Assembly: GCA_023548195.1 (NCBI GenBank)
Contig: JAJHZJ010000415.1
Location: forward strand, 310,001 to 374,000
Length of the DNA: 64,000 nt
Reading direction: 5' to 3'
From: Bettongia penicillata ogilbyi
Lineage: Eukaryota > Chordata > Mammalia > Diprotodontia > Potoroidae
Part shown: positions 10,386 to 20,302 of the stretch, piece after piece
How the letters are laid out: each line of letters opens with the position of its first letter
Position numbering within the stretch: the stretch's first letter is position 1
The notes under the pieces: generated by a model
Told to the model about the DNA's origin: nothing
What the model saw: the letters and a program-made list of their open reading frames with translations, nothing else
Database searches by the model: none
Position numbers and translations under genes: made by a program

Positions 10386-11260
10386 TCTTTCTTCCTTTGT
10401 CCCAACATGAGTTCCTAAGCTCCTCTCCAACTTACCATATTTTCTCAATATCATTAATCCCTCTCTCCACCTTTCCTCTTTTTTCAAATGAAATATTCCT
10501 ATTTTTTAGTTGGGCTAATCCCTCTACCCATCTCCTATTTCCTTTTGTCTCATTTATGATATTTTTTCAAAGAAGGATCATGCTATTCATGTTTCTTCTC
10601 AACTGGATCCTTTTCATCTGTCCAAATACATTCTCAGGTTACCTCAGTCATTTACATTTTTTTTAAACAAATAAAAAGATAAAAGTCCTTACTTAGCCAT
10701 CCTATCCCATTCAAATATCATCCCCATCTGCTCCCCTTTACCATTAAACTTACTGAAAAATCAGATTCCTGATCCTTCTACTTCCTTGACCTCTACCCTC
10801 TTCTTACCACTTTGACTGACATTTGACCTTTGTGTCTTTTCTCAAATTTCTCTCTCAAAAATCTCAGATTATTCATCTACTTAGAATGTCACATTTGAAA
10901 ATTGTTCCTCCTTCTCTACCATTCCTATAACAAGTCCTAAAAACTGAGTATACAACTTGTACTGGTGATTTTTTTAAACTCTAATTATTTCAGTGGCTCC
11001 ATGTGACCTAAATGACAAAGTCTGAAATTATTAGTTTCATAATTAGGTCATACTTTCTTTTCTACTTTTCTCCCATGAAAAGAATTTCTTCCAGTTTACA
11101 TTAATCTACACATTAAACACAAGATGTATCTTCTTTCCTATTTCCTATTTTTATGCCATTCACTCCCATACTGAGTATTGCAGAGACCCATCTAAGCCTG
11201 TATGTTCACCAAGGCCCAGATGAAATTTTACATACTCTATGAAGCCAAAGTATAGCCTTT
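10386..11260 (+). mobile_element. Degraded L2-type LINE, sense strand
   Basis: A pyrimidine-rich stretch with phrases typical of L2 3' ORF2 and UTR in sense orientation: a CAGTGGCTCC phrase near 10992 followed by a remnant of the usual 'aaatccaaactcc' type text, and GCCCAGATGAAATTTTACAT with CTATGAAGCC near 11215-11245. It is heavily diverged, with no open frame. Assigned by order of phrases, not by alignment. Confidence 0.5.
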
Positions 11261-11802
11261 TTTGAGTGGCATATCACCATAAATGAAAATCGTTATTGCC
11301 ACCTGGTGGAAATTAACTAACAAATTGAAATATTCTAGTTAAGTTGTGAAATAAGTAGCAAACACTGTAGCTTTAATCCTGCTCAGTGATGTAAACATCA
11401 TGTGATAAATTTATTATCTTCAATTTATAGTCTTCAATTTATTATCAAAATAACACCATGACCCACATGTAAGTATAAAAATGATTATACATATCACATA
11501 TTGAATGAACTTCATGGATTTTTATAATTGTTTGTTTAGCTTGGATATGGGTGAATAGGTGAGTTTGAAAGGGCATGTAAGTGCTGCAACAGTGATATTT
11601 TTTTTTAAATAGAATGTCTGGTGATTATGAAGAAATTATAAGGGATTAGGATTTGTAATCTCATCCCACAATTTTGTCATATGTAACACGATCCTTCACA
11701 TGCTATATTTAATCAGAGATAAATGCAATGTATTAAACTATCAATAGTGATTTTTGTCAGCTAATCAGTTTACTTGGTGTTCTAGTTTTAGGATATATTC
11801 TA
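11261..11802. other. Unique AT-rich sequence
   Basis: No ORF, RNA gene or recognised repeat seen. Contains a small local duplication of a TTCAATTTAT phrase near 11418-11443. Confidence 0.4.
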
Positions 11803-11803
11803 G

Positions 11804-12117
11804 TTGGGGCAGCTAGGTAGTGCAGTGGATAGAGCACCAGTGCAGAAATCAGGAGGACCTGAATTCCAATCTCACCTCAGACACTTGACACTCACTAGCT
11901 GTGTGACCTTGAGCAAGTCACCTAACCCCAATTGCCTCCTCCTGGGTCATCTCCAGTCATCTTCATGAATATCTGGTCACTGGCTGTGGAGGAGAAGTGA
12001 GACTGGTGACCTGCACAGCCCTCCCTCACTCAAAGCAAAGTCAGGTGCAAGTCATGTCATTACATTATTTCTCTGATGACATGGTCTTCTTTGGCAATGA
12101 AGGATGAACACACACAT
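11804..12117 (+). mobile_element. tRNA-headed SINE with RTE-type tail
   Basis: The head GGGGCAGCTAGGTAGTGCAG TGGATAGAGCACC is the marsupial tRNA-derived SINE start, with a B-box-like GAATTCCAATCTC near 11860-11872. The core (CTAGCTGTGTGACC) is followed by a tail running from about 11935 (CTCCTGGGTCATCTCC) to GGCAATGAAGGATGAACACA. That tail resembles the RTE 3' UTR sequences at 60965-61500 and 39612-40235 (read on the minus strand), so RTE machinery probably mobilised it. Confidence 0.88.
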
Positions 12118-12153
12118 ATACTCTAGTACTACAGGAGACTGAGGAGTAATTTG
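12118..12153 (+). repeat. Extra 3' segment shared with the SINE at 59372
   Basis: The sequence after the SINE's CA-rich end, TACTCTAGTACTACAGGAGA and onward to GTAATTTG, recurs with one visible mismatch at about 59691-59726 after the other RTE-tailed SINE. The two loci do not match upstream of the SINE heads. Confidence 0.85.
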
Positions 12154-12550
12154 GAAATTAATACATTATTTTCATTTCACAAAACTCAAGGAATCCTTGC
12201 CTAAGACAAAATAGTGGGAACTAATCAAGGTAGGAAATTTACAACAGAAGATGGAAGGAAAAGGGTACTAAATAACTATTGGTGTCAGGAGAGTATTGAA
12301 GAGTCAGCCTTCCAATCTGGATGGAACTCTGTGTGTGCCTTCTCCTACTTAGATTTCCTTGAGTAAGATGAGATGAGATTTGAACCCAGATTCTCTGACC
12401 CCAGAGCCAGATGTCATTCCACTGTATCATATTTTTTTTTCCTATTGCTGACACCCAGTATCATTCTAAGCAAAGTGCTTACCATGTTGGAAAATGGATG
12501 CTTAGCATCAGAGTTGTGTACCCTGACAGACCAGTGATCACACTTTGATT
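12154..12550. other. Unique sequence with MIR-like fragment
   Basis: About 12360-12440 ends like a MIR/THER SINE (GATTTGAACCCAGATTCTCT and CATTCCACTGTATCAT). The rest is unassigned. Confidence 0.5.
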
Positions 12551-12884
12551 CAGTAAGTCAATAAGCATTTATTAAGTGCCTACTATGTGCCAAGTATTGT
12601 GCTAAAATATGGGGATACAAAGAAAGTCAAAAGTTGGTCCCTTCCTTCAAGGAGTTTACAATCTAATGGGGGAGGAGGAGATAGTAAGCAAACAAATGCA
12701 TAAAAACAAATTATCAAAAGGATAAAAAGGAAATAATTAACAGAAAAAAGGCACCAAAATTAGAATGGGTTGGAAAAGACTTCCTATAGAAGATGGGATT
12801 TTAGATGGGACTTGAAGAAAACCAGGGAAGCCAGGAAGTAGTGATAAGGAAGGAGAGAATTTCAAGTATCAACAATAGCCAGAG

Positions 12885-13123
12885 AAAATGCCTGGAAATT
12901 GGGGGAACCAAGAGACACAGTGGATAGAACACCAGCCCTGGAGTCAGGTGGACCTGAGTTCAAATGTGATCTTAAACACTTGACACTTCCTAGTTGTGTG
13001 ACCCTGGGCAGGTCACTTAACCCCGATTGCTTTTTATTTCAGAAAAGAAAGAAAGAAAGATAAAGAAAGAAAAGGAAAAGAAAAGAAAGGAAAAGAGAAG
13101 AAAAGAAAAGAAAATACCTGGAA
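12885..13123. repeat. Target-site duplications flanking the SINE in L2
   Basis: AAAATGCCTGGAA at 12885-12897 and AAAATACCTGGAA at 13111-13123 differ at one base. They bracket the SINE and split an L2 phrase that would be continuous without it. Confidence 0.85.
12898..13110 (+). mobile_element. tRNA-headed SINE with GAAA-rich tail, inserted in L2
   Basis: The head and core match the other tRNA-type SINEs (CAGTGGATAGAACACCAGCC, then GTTGTGTGACCCTGGGCAGG) but it stops soon after CCCCGATTGC and ends in about 60-70 bp of GAAA/GAAAA repeats instead of an RTE tail. That ending suggests an L1-type, A-rich tail history, or later expansion of a short tail. Confidence 0.82.
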
Positions 13124-14085
13124 CTGAGAAATGGAATAACTTGCTCATGGAACAGCAAAGAAGACAATGTCCCCACCTGGAGGGTAGTAAGCTAGATTGT
13201 AAAGGCAGGAGGGAAATGAGAAGCTAGGTTTTACAGGGCTTTGAATGCCAAACAAATGTTGTTTTGTTTTTTAATTTGATCCTGGAAGCCACTGGAGTTT
13301 GTTGAATAGACAGTTATATAGTCAGACATTCTCTTTAGGAAAATCACTGAAGGGTGTAGGATGGATTGAAGTGTGCAGAGATTTGTGGAAGGCAGACCCA
13401 TCAGCAGCCTACTGTAATAGCCCAACTTGAGGTAATGAGGGCTTTCACCATGGTGGTTGCAGTATCAGAGAAAAGAAAAGGGAGTATCTGAGAAATGTTG
13501 TAAAGGTTAAATAGACCAGCCTTGGCAACATATTGGTTATGGGAATGAAAGATAGTGCCAGGTAAAAGATGGCAATTAAGTTGTAAGCTTGGGACACAAG
13601 GAGTACAGTGGTGGCCTGTACAGTATTAGGGAAATTAGAAGGGTGAAAAGTTTAGAGGGAAAATAATGCATTCAGTTTTGAACATGCTCAGTTTAAGATG
13701 TCTACAGTTGGAGATATCTGAAAGGAAGCTGGAGATATCAAAACTGAGGGCAGAAAACTGGTTAGGGGAGCATAGGGAGATCTGAGAATCATCAGCATAG
13801 AAATGCTAATTAAATCCAATGGAGCTGACAAGATCACCAAGTGAAATAGTACAGAGGGAGAAAAGAAGATGGCCCAGGAAAAAGGCCTGTGAAGCACCTA
13901 AAGTTAATAATAGTAAACTGGATAGGGATCTAGTAAAGAAGACTGAGAAGTCTAAGAGATAGGAGGAGAACCATCAGTGAGTGATGTCCCAAAAACCTTG
14001 AAAGAAAAAATTAATATCAAGGAAAATAAAGTGATTAGTAGTGTCAAAGGATGCAAAGAGGTCAAGAAGGATTCATTAAAGGCTA

Positions 14086-14504
14086 CTGGTTTATTTCTCA
14101 TTTAGGCAAGCTGAATGCAAACAGGCTAGAAGGCAGTAAATATGTCCTAAGCACTTACTATTAGCCAGGTCCCATACTAAGTAAGGAGGCTGCACCCACA
14201 AGCAAAAATAAAGATGGTCCCTACCCTCTCAATAGGCCTTACATTCTAATGGGGATAAGATAGGAGCCAAAAGGGAACAAAAATATCAGGGAGGAATTTA
14301 GCAGTAGGGACATTGTACTGTAGTTTAGAAAGTCAGAAACACACTCAAAAAGGAAATGGACGGTGGCCAGGCTGAGTCCTTCCCTAAAATGAAGGCTTAG
14401 TGGAGAGCTGAGTAAGCCCCAAGTGTGCAAATTGATACCACAGTTGAAGTGTGGTTTTAAAGTCCAGGAGGTCAGCAGGAGAGATGAAAAGAGAATGTGT
14501 CAAA
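14086..14504 (-). mobile_element. L2 3'-end fragment, then unassigned sequence
   Basis: About 14125-14290 repeats the L2 3' terminal layout on the minus strand (CCTAAGCACTTACTATTAGC, then TTACATTCTAATGGGGATAA), as at 12551-12680. From 14291 to 14504 I recognise nothing. Confidence 0.5.
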
Positions 14505-14930
14505 TGAAGAACATTTGACTTGAAGTCAAAAGATTTGGGTTTGAGTCTTGGTAGAGTATTCTTAAAAATGTATGGCAACTGAGTATATATTTGTATGCCG
14601 AAGCCACTTTTGTAATTTAGTGGTTGTTATAAAAAGGGTGATAGCTATGAAACTGATAGCCCTCTTGGGCTTCAGTTTCCATGTATACATACATACACAC
14701 ACACATATACATACACACATATACACACACAAATACATGTATGTCTTTGCATATATTATATATATACATGTATGTTTGGAGTTATATACACATGAATATA
14801 TGTGTGTATCTGTGTATATATAGTATATGAGGGTTTACACACACACACAATGATGAGGAGATCTGGAATAGATAATCTCTAAGATTCTTTCAAGTAGTTA
14901 TATTTGGTGATTCTGAGAAGGGCAATTAGG
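14505..14930 (+). mobile_element. MIR/THER-like SINE remnant with internal microsatellite
   Basis: Sense SINE phrases (GACTTGAAGTCAAAAGATTT, GGGCTTCAGTTTCC) precede a CA/TA microsatellite (about 14685-14850). The matching 3' phrase TCTCTAAGATTCTTTCAAGT lies after it, at about 14876. The microsatellite therefore seems to have grown inside the SINE. Confidence 0.5.
14685..14850. repeat. Mixed (CA)n/(TA)n microsatellite
   Basis: Interrupted runs of CATACACACA, ATATATACATG and CACACACACA. The short frame across it is low-complexity, not a gene. Confidence 0.85.
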
Positions 14931-15121
14931 TATTAAATGCCTAGGTTTTTCACCCTTCCAATGAGCAACACTTGGTGATAAATTATAATTATATTTGTAA
15001 AAGAGAAAAAGAAAAAAATGTATACATATACATATATGTTTATAGAGATATATTTATACGTCTAGCTACAGAGCTAGATATAGCTAATGGTATAAATGTA
15101 TCTGTATCAATATATTCATCA

Positions 15122-15370
15122 GCCAGTAAGTGGCATAGTATATAGAGAACTGTGCCTAGACTCAATAAGTCCTAAATTCAAACCCAACTTCCAACCATCC
15201 AGCTATGTAACCCTGATCATGTGTCTTTCTCAGTTTTATTAACTGTAAAATATAGATAATAATAACATGTGCTTCATAGGATTTTTGTGAGAATCAAAGG
15301 AGATAATGTGTGTAAAGTGCTTAGCATAGTGCCTAGTCCCTAATAGATGCTTAATAAATTCCTTTTTCTT
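15122..15370 (+). mobile_element. MIR/THER-type SINE
   Basis: Runs from GTAAGTGGCATAGTATATAG through CCAGCTATGTAACCCTGATC and AACTGTAAAATATAGATAAT to the 3' end GTGCCTAGTCCCTAATAGAT GCTTAATAAATTCC, which is the classical MIR-like order. Confidence 0.75.
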
Positions 15371-16430
15371 TGCTTCTTTTCTACCTTCCTTTCTCTTTTT
15401 CTATTACTTATCTATATCTCTCTATCTGATCTACATGTCAGTAAATCTCATCTTATCAGGAAAACAAGCCTTCAAACCAATCATCAAGGACTCCGAGAGA
15501 GAAAAGAGAAAAAAAAATGAAGCTTTATCCCATTTAAACTCTTTGTTATTTTTGTTGTTTTCTTTTTTTTTTCTTTTAGATTTCCTCTGGGGTACAATGG
15601 AACAAACAAAAGCAGGAATCTTTAATTTTCCTCTGAATGACTCTAATTTGAAAGCTTTTATAGAGTTTCAGGCAGTAGAAGAACGTTCAGAGGAAACTTG
15701 AAGAACTACAAAAAAAAAAAAAAAAAGATTGCATGTTTCAAATGTCAACCAACCACTCTGAGCCAGCGTCTTTATACTGAATGAAAATGAGCAAAATGAA
15801 ACATGTCCCTCTGGTGCCTGAGAACAAATATATTTCCAGCTTTCTCGATACAATGAATCCTGCCCTAAATCATGGACTAAGAGACAATTCTCTCAGAATC
15901 AACTCAGCACTCACTGGAAGGAAGGTGAGGGCAGGGAGAAAAGGAAGACCCAGACAAAAGACTCCTGCCCTCTCAAGCTCCTACACTGAGACTGATTTGA
16001 AAGACTTGGCAGTAACTTCGTCGAACTTAGTTTTTGAAGCCCTACAGTTCAGACATTTGCACCAAAGAGCAGATATACTGTCAAGTGGTTTGAAATCCCT
16101 CCAGATAAAGCTGTTGACCAAGTAATCAAGTACAATGAGGTCTTCAGACACTGACTACTCGGTTCTATATCTTGAAGTCAGGGGCCCAATTAAATTGAAT
16201 GTTATAGTGGATAAATTTTGGAAAGAAAATAGCGATGAGGTGGGCTTATCTTATGCAAGTATCTCTAAATATGGGGAGACAAAGACACTCATCCTGTTAT
16301 TCTCAGAGACTTACCCTGCTATTGTCACACAGTCCAATTCACTCTCACAATAGCCAAAATGCAAAGGGAAAACATTTTTATTTCCTGAGTGCGTTCTATT
16401 TGAGTGTAATAACATTTACTTAATTTGTTT
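15371..16430 (+). other. Unassigned region with short ORFs of unknown origin
   Basis: Frames at 15435-15701 (88 aa, with an F/L-rich stretch), 15781-16125 (114 aa) and 16135-16353 (72 aa) lie in series on the plus strand. The 114-aa frame has a basic stretch, GRKVRAGRKGRPRQK (residues about 46-60), and the 72-aa frame reads YSVLYLEVRGPIKLN. I do not recognise any of these as a known protein family. The series could be a decayed processed pseudogene or chance. A poly(A)-like run at about 15710-15726 separates the first from the second. No splice-site or promoter evidence supports a real gene. Confidence 0.25.
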
Positions 16431-16655
16431 TTTCTTATTATTAAATATCACATTTTCACAATTACATGTAAAACAAATTGAACATAATTTTTTTTCAAAT
16501 CTTGAGTTCCAAATTCTCTCCTGTCTTTCCCTCCATCCCTCCCTCTTTGAAAAGGCAAGCAATTCAACATAGGTTATACATGTGTAATCATGCAAAACAC
16601 ATTTCTATGTGAGTCATTCTGTGAAATAAAACACAGACACCCAGAAAACCTAAGC
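16431..16655 (-). mobile_element. Old L1 3' UTR, minus strand (part 1 of split copy)
   Basis: Reading the minus strand gives an L1 3' end: plus-strand TGAGTTCCAAATTCTCTCCT is the complement of the 'ggaactcaa' phrase seen before L1 tails, followed by a C-rich block and ACATGTGTAATCATGCAAAA. The L1 continues at about 17196. Confidence 0.7.
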
Positions 16656-17195
16656 ATAATAATTTATGGGGAAAAAAATGTACATTCAGTGAATTGTAAG
16701 ACTTTCAGGATTTTGTTTAAAAAAAACAACCTTGAATTAACAGAAGATTTGACAAAGAGCCAAGAGAAATAAGGAGTGTGTGTGTGTGTATATATATACA
16801 CACATATGCACATATATATGCATGTTGTGTATATAGAATATGTGTCCATGTACATATTATGTATATATGTGTAATGTGTGTATCTGTGCTTAACTGTAGC
16901 CCGTGGAGGAAGGAGGAAAAATAGTAAAAATTGCACAAAGAACAAAATAAAACTTACAAGGGAGCAAAGAAAAGATGGACTGCTCTCAATGCAATGAATA
17001 GTATTTATTATATACAGACTTTCTTGAAATGGAAATTTATTGCTGTCTATTTTGAATCCTCTCATATTCTGCTGAGCACATGGCAATGCAGGTTTTAAAA
17101 TTTGTATTATTTTAGGTTTAGTATTGTTTAGTATTTAAGTGTTTTTATTTAAGTTTAAAATAAATAATACAAATAAAAAAGGAAATGCAAACAAA
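16656..17195. other. Unidentified insert splitting the old L1, with TG/TA microsatellite
   Basis: The L1 text stops at about 16655 (CCCAGAAAACCTAA) and restarts at about 17196 (CAAAAAAAAAACAAGAAAAA). The 540 bp between hold a TG/TA microsatellite (about 16775-16880) and AT-rich DNA ending in A-rich sequence (17150-17195). I do not recognise the insert. Its A-rich 3' side would suit a retroposed sequence. Confidence 0.4.
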
Positions 17196-17934
17196 AAAAA
17201 AACAAGAAAAATAAAGAAAGCAAAGAAATACTATCTTTGATTTGCATTCGGGTTCTACCAGTTCTTTCTCTGGAGATGGAAAGCACCTTTCATCATAAGT
17301 TCATCATAAGCATCTTTCATCATAAGTTGCATCATTGTATTGCTGAAAACAGCTGAGTTTATTCCCAATAAATCATCATACAATATAACTATTACTGTTT
17401 ATAATATTCTCCTGGTTCTGCTCATTTCTCTTTGCATCAGTTCATATAAGACTTTCTACATCTTTTTCTGAGAGCATCCTGGTCATCATTTCTTAAAGAA
17501 TGATATTCCATCACAATCACATACAACAACTTGTTGAGCCATTCCCCAGTTGATGGACATCCCCTTAATTACCCATTCTTTGTCACAACTAAAAGCTGGT
17601 ATAAATATTTTTGTACACGTAGGTCCTTTTCCTTTTTGTTCTTCATCTCTTTGGGATACTGACTTAGTACTGGTATTGCTTAGTCAAACAGTATGCATGA
17701 TTTTATAGCCCTTAGTGCACAGTACTAAATTGCTCTCCAGAATGGCTGAATCAGTATACAGTTTCACCAATAATACATCCATGTCTTAATTTTGCCATAT
17801 CCCCTCCAACATTTGTTGTTTTCCTTTTCTGTCATATTAGCCAATCTAACAAGTGCAAGGTAGTATGTCAGAGTTGTTTCAACTTGCATTTCTCTCATCA
17901 ATAGTGATTTAGAGAATTTTTTATATAGTTATAG
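17196..17934 (-). mobile_element. Old L1 ORF2 C-terminus and 3' UTR, minus strand (part 2)
   Basis: Plus-strand phrases AGTTCTTTCTCTGGAGATGG (17261), TCTCCTGGTTCTGCTCATTT (17408), TTGAGCCATTCCCCAGTTGA (17534), ATTGCTCTCCAGAATGGCTG (17730) and TTGCATTTCTCTCATCAATA (17884) are complements of consecutive L1 ORF2/3' UTR phrases. A small duplication of the TCATCATAAG phrase occurs at 17290-17330. Confidence 0.85.
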
Positions 17935-18470
17935 ATACAAATTGAAACAGCTCTTACATACAACAAATTGACAAAGATGACAAAACATTGAATCAAAATT
18001 GGAAGGACTCTAGGAAGACAGGAACACTGATACATTATTGGTAGAACCATGAACTAATGCAACCATTTTGAAAATCAATTAGTTATACAAAGGAAAAACA
18101 GCACTAAACTAAACATCCCCATTTGGTCCAGTTATCCTACCATACGCCAAGGAAGCAAAAGGCAGAAGAAATTCTTACCTGCTTATAGAGGCACGTGAAA
18201 ATGATATAAGGAAAATCTCAGATTTCATTAGTGTCTAAACAAGGAAAGTGAGAAAACATTATGAATACTGATTGATAGGCTGTCATATTGTCTACAAAAA
18301 ATTATGACAATTATATATACATATAATTGCATGCTTCATTATTAAATGGAACAGGAAGAACTTTGAAATCATTGGTAGACAGTAGAATACATTTATACTA
18401 TACAATTGATCAAAAGGTACAGAAAATACAAGATGCCACTGTGTTATGTTGATACAAAAGTAGTTATTAA
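17935..18470 (+). mobile_element. Old L1 ORF2 C-terminal fragment, plus strand
   Basis: AAATTGAAACAGCTCTTACA (17939), ATTGACAAAGATGACAAAAC and CAGGAACACTGATACATTAT (18021) are sense L1 ORF2 phrases from the same ORF2 interval where the neighbouring minus-strand L1 stops. Similarity fades after about 18150. The sequence to about 18470 is probably a more diverged continuation. Confidence 0.6.
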
Positions 18471-18514
18471 TATTAAACCACTAAGGCTTTCTTCAAACAA
18501 AATATTTCCCATCT

Positions 18515-18522
<8 letters not shown>

Positions 18523-18563
<41 letters not shown>
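18523..18563. repeat. (TA)n microsatellite
   Basis: About 40 bp of pure AT dinucleotides. Confidence 0.95.
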
Positions 18564-18566
<3 letters not shown>

Positions 18567-18944
18567 CTAGATTCCTTCAGAGGTATGAGAGATCTCTGTT
18601 CTTTGACCTTAAAGAGGATAAATATCACACAAAGTATATAATAAGTACATGTAGTTCACTGGAGGTATTAGCCATAATAAATATTTATAACAACAAATCT
18701 ATTGATACATAGATGGGCTATTCTTCTAAACTGAAGAGTGAATCCCTGTTGATGGTAAAGTCTTCCAAATATTTCTATGTGGATATGGCAATGTGTTGCT
18801 TGAAACAGGTCTTTGAAATATCACAGAGCCGCCTAGAAGAAATGTTTATTACTTCAAAAGAATCTGGCCATTGATTCACATAGGAAAAACTGTATGAATA
18901 TTTTATATTATTTGATTTATGTCATGTACTTATATAAGGAGACA
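18564..18944. other. Unique AT-rich sequence
   Basis: No ORF above chance and no repeat recognised. Confidence 0.4.
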
Positions 18945-19210
18945 GGGATTATGAATTTATATAATGCTTACTATATGCCAGGCACTGTGCTAAGAGCTTT
19001 TCTTTTTTTTTACAAATATATTTTCATTTCATCCTCTCAACATCTCTGGGAAGGAGGCACTAATAGTATCAACTTTTTGTAAATGAAAAAAATTGAGGCA
19101 AACAGAAGTTGTGACTTTCCCAGGGTTATGAAGCTAGAAGATATCTCATGCTGGATTCAAATTCAGAACTTTCTGACTCCAGGACCAGTCCTCTAGTCAA
19201 TGTGTCACCT
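18945..19210 (+). mobile_element. MIR/THER-type SINE or related L2 tail
   Basis: TATATGCCAGGCACTGTGCT, a T-rich run, ATGAAAAAAATTGAGGCAAA, then GATTCAAATTCAGAACTTTC and GACTCCAGGACCAGTCCTCT follow the MIR-like order on the plus strand. Confidence 0.7.
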
Positions 19211-19523
19211 AGAAAAATTATAGATCTCTTTCACCAGTGTACCTCTATAACTTAAACAAACAATACTAAATTTCAAATGATTGAGCCCAGATTTAAACAA
19301 GAGAAAGAAAAGTTTCAAGCCTTCTTTAGGAAAAAATGCCCATCTTTTAATATCAATATTCTATTGGTAATTTTATTGTTCTTTTGTGGCACATGATAGT
19401 ATCTGAAGAATTAAAATGAGTAACATAAGTAGAGGGCAAGGGAGAGATAAGATGCTGCATATAAAGAGGCTTCAATGTCTAATAAACAAGGATCTTGAAA
19501 GAACAAGAGTAAAAGACATCATC
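19211..19523. other. Unique sequence upstream of the second ORF1-only element
   Basis: Nothing recognised apart from its role as insertion site for the element at 19539. Confidence 0.4.
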
Positions 19524-19538
19524 AGAAACATGAATGTG
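19524..19538 (+). repeat. Perfect 15-bp target-site duplication, 5' copy
   Basis: AGAAACATGAATGTG is repeated exactly at 22401-22415. It marks both ends of the element between them and is the hallmark of target-primed reverse transcription. Confidence 0.95.
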
Positions 19539-20302
19539 AGATGGCAGACTAGAAAGACACACTGACACAGGGTCCTCCCCATAGCCCATAAAATACCTGG
19601 AGAAAGGGACTCTCAACAAATTTTGGAACAGCAGAAGTGGTGATCAACAGAGTGAAGGAGATGTCCGGCCCACGGGGACCTGAAAGGCCCATGGAGACAT
19701 CGGTTGCAAGGACTCAGAGCCCAGTGTAGAGCCCAGCCCAGCCTTGGCCTAGCAGTGTAGCGTGAGGAAACTCTGGGAGAAGGGCCAGTCTCCAGTCACA
19801 GTAGGGGGGCCTCAGATCCCTCAACCCACAGGAGCCAGAGGTTAGTGAAGGGGTTTTATCAGCTGGACAGGAAGGGAGAAGAGCCTTCCCATAGCTCTGG
19901 CAGCAGGCAGCAGCCACAGAGAATGAATAGCAGCCCATATGGAAGCTCCGATCATTGAAGCGTAAAAACCCCTAGGGGCATTGAAGAGGTGAGGTTTACC
20001 TCAGCTATGGGCGGAGGCCCTGGCTGGAGGCACTGGCTAAGCTGGTCATTGTCTCAAAATGAATAGTGGCTCAGCCCATCCAGCTTATCTAAAAATAGGC
20101 CCCCAGTGCTGACTTTGTGGAACTGGAGGCCAAGTAGCTGTGGAGAGGTATCTGCTAAGATTCTGGGCACAAAAATCCCTCTCTGCATCCAGACCAGTAA
20201 ACGCTTGATTGTGCCACCTTGGAGGAACTGAGATCTCACAGATTCCCAGAGTATACCCTACTCTTGACAAAGTACCCAAAAGTGAAGTAACTGGTTGAGA
20301 AA
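19539..20302 (+). promoter_or_regulatory. 5' UTR / presumed internal promoter of copy 2
   Basis: GC-richer than its surroundings and placed like an L1 5' UTR. Its first 700 bp or so differ from copy 1, apart from short shared phrases near the 5' end (GATGGCAGA, CTCCCAACAAATT versus CTCTCAACAAATT). Promoter activity is inferred from the L1 family. Confidence 0.5.

Larger units (their letters stand above)
12551..14085 (-). mobile_element. L2-type LINE, 3' half, minus strand
   Basis: Read on the minus strand, this is the L2 ORF2 C-terminal part and 3' UTR, ending at about 12551 with the L2/MIR-like terminus (complement of AATAAGCATTTATTAAGTGC). Landmarks on the plus strand are TTTAGGAAAATCACTGAAGG (13336), CTACTGTAATAGCCCAACTT (13410; complement of the 'tattgcaatag' part of L2 RT) and GAACATGCTCAGTTTAAGAT (13680). 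All open frames are broken. A SINE at 12898-13110 is inserted in it. Confidence 0.72.

Noticed and set aside
11804..11880. tRNA gene
   Set aside because: The tRNA-like head belongs to a SINE. It lacks a foldable cloverleaf and is followed by SINE core and LINE-type tail.
16664..17086. 140-aa minus-strand frame with THYTHIYI-like repeats
   Set aside because: It crosses a TG/TA microsatellite. The start and end parts have no recognised similarity.
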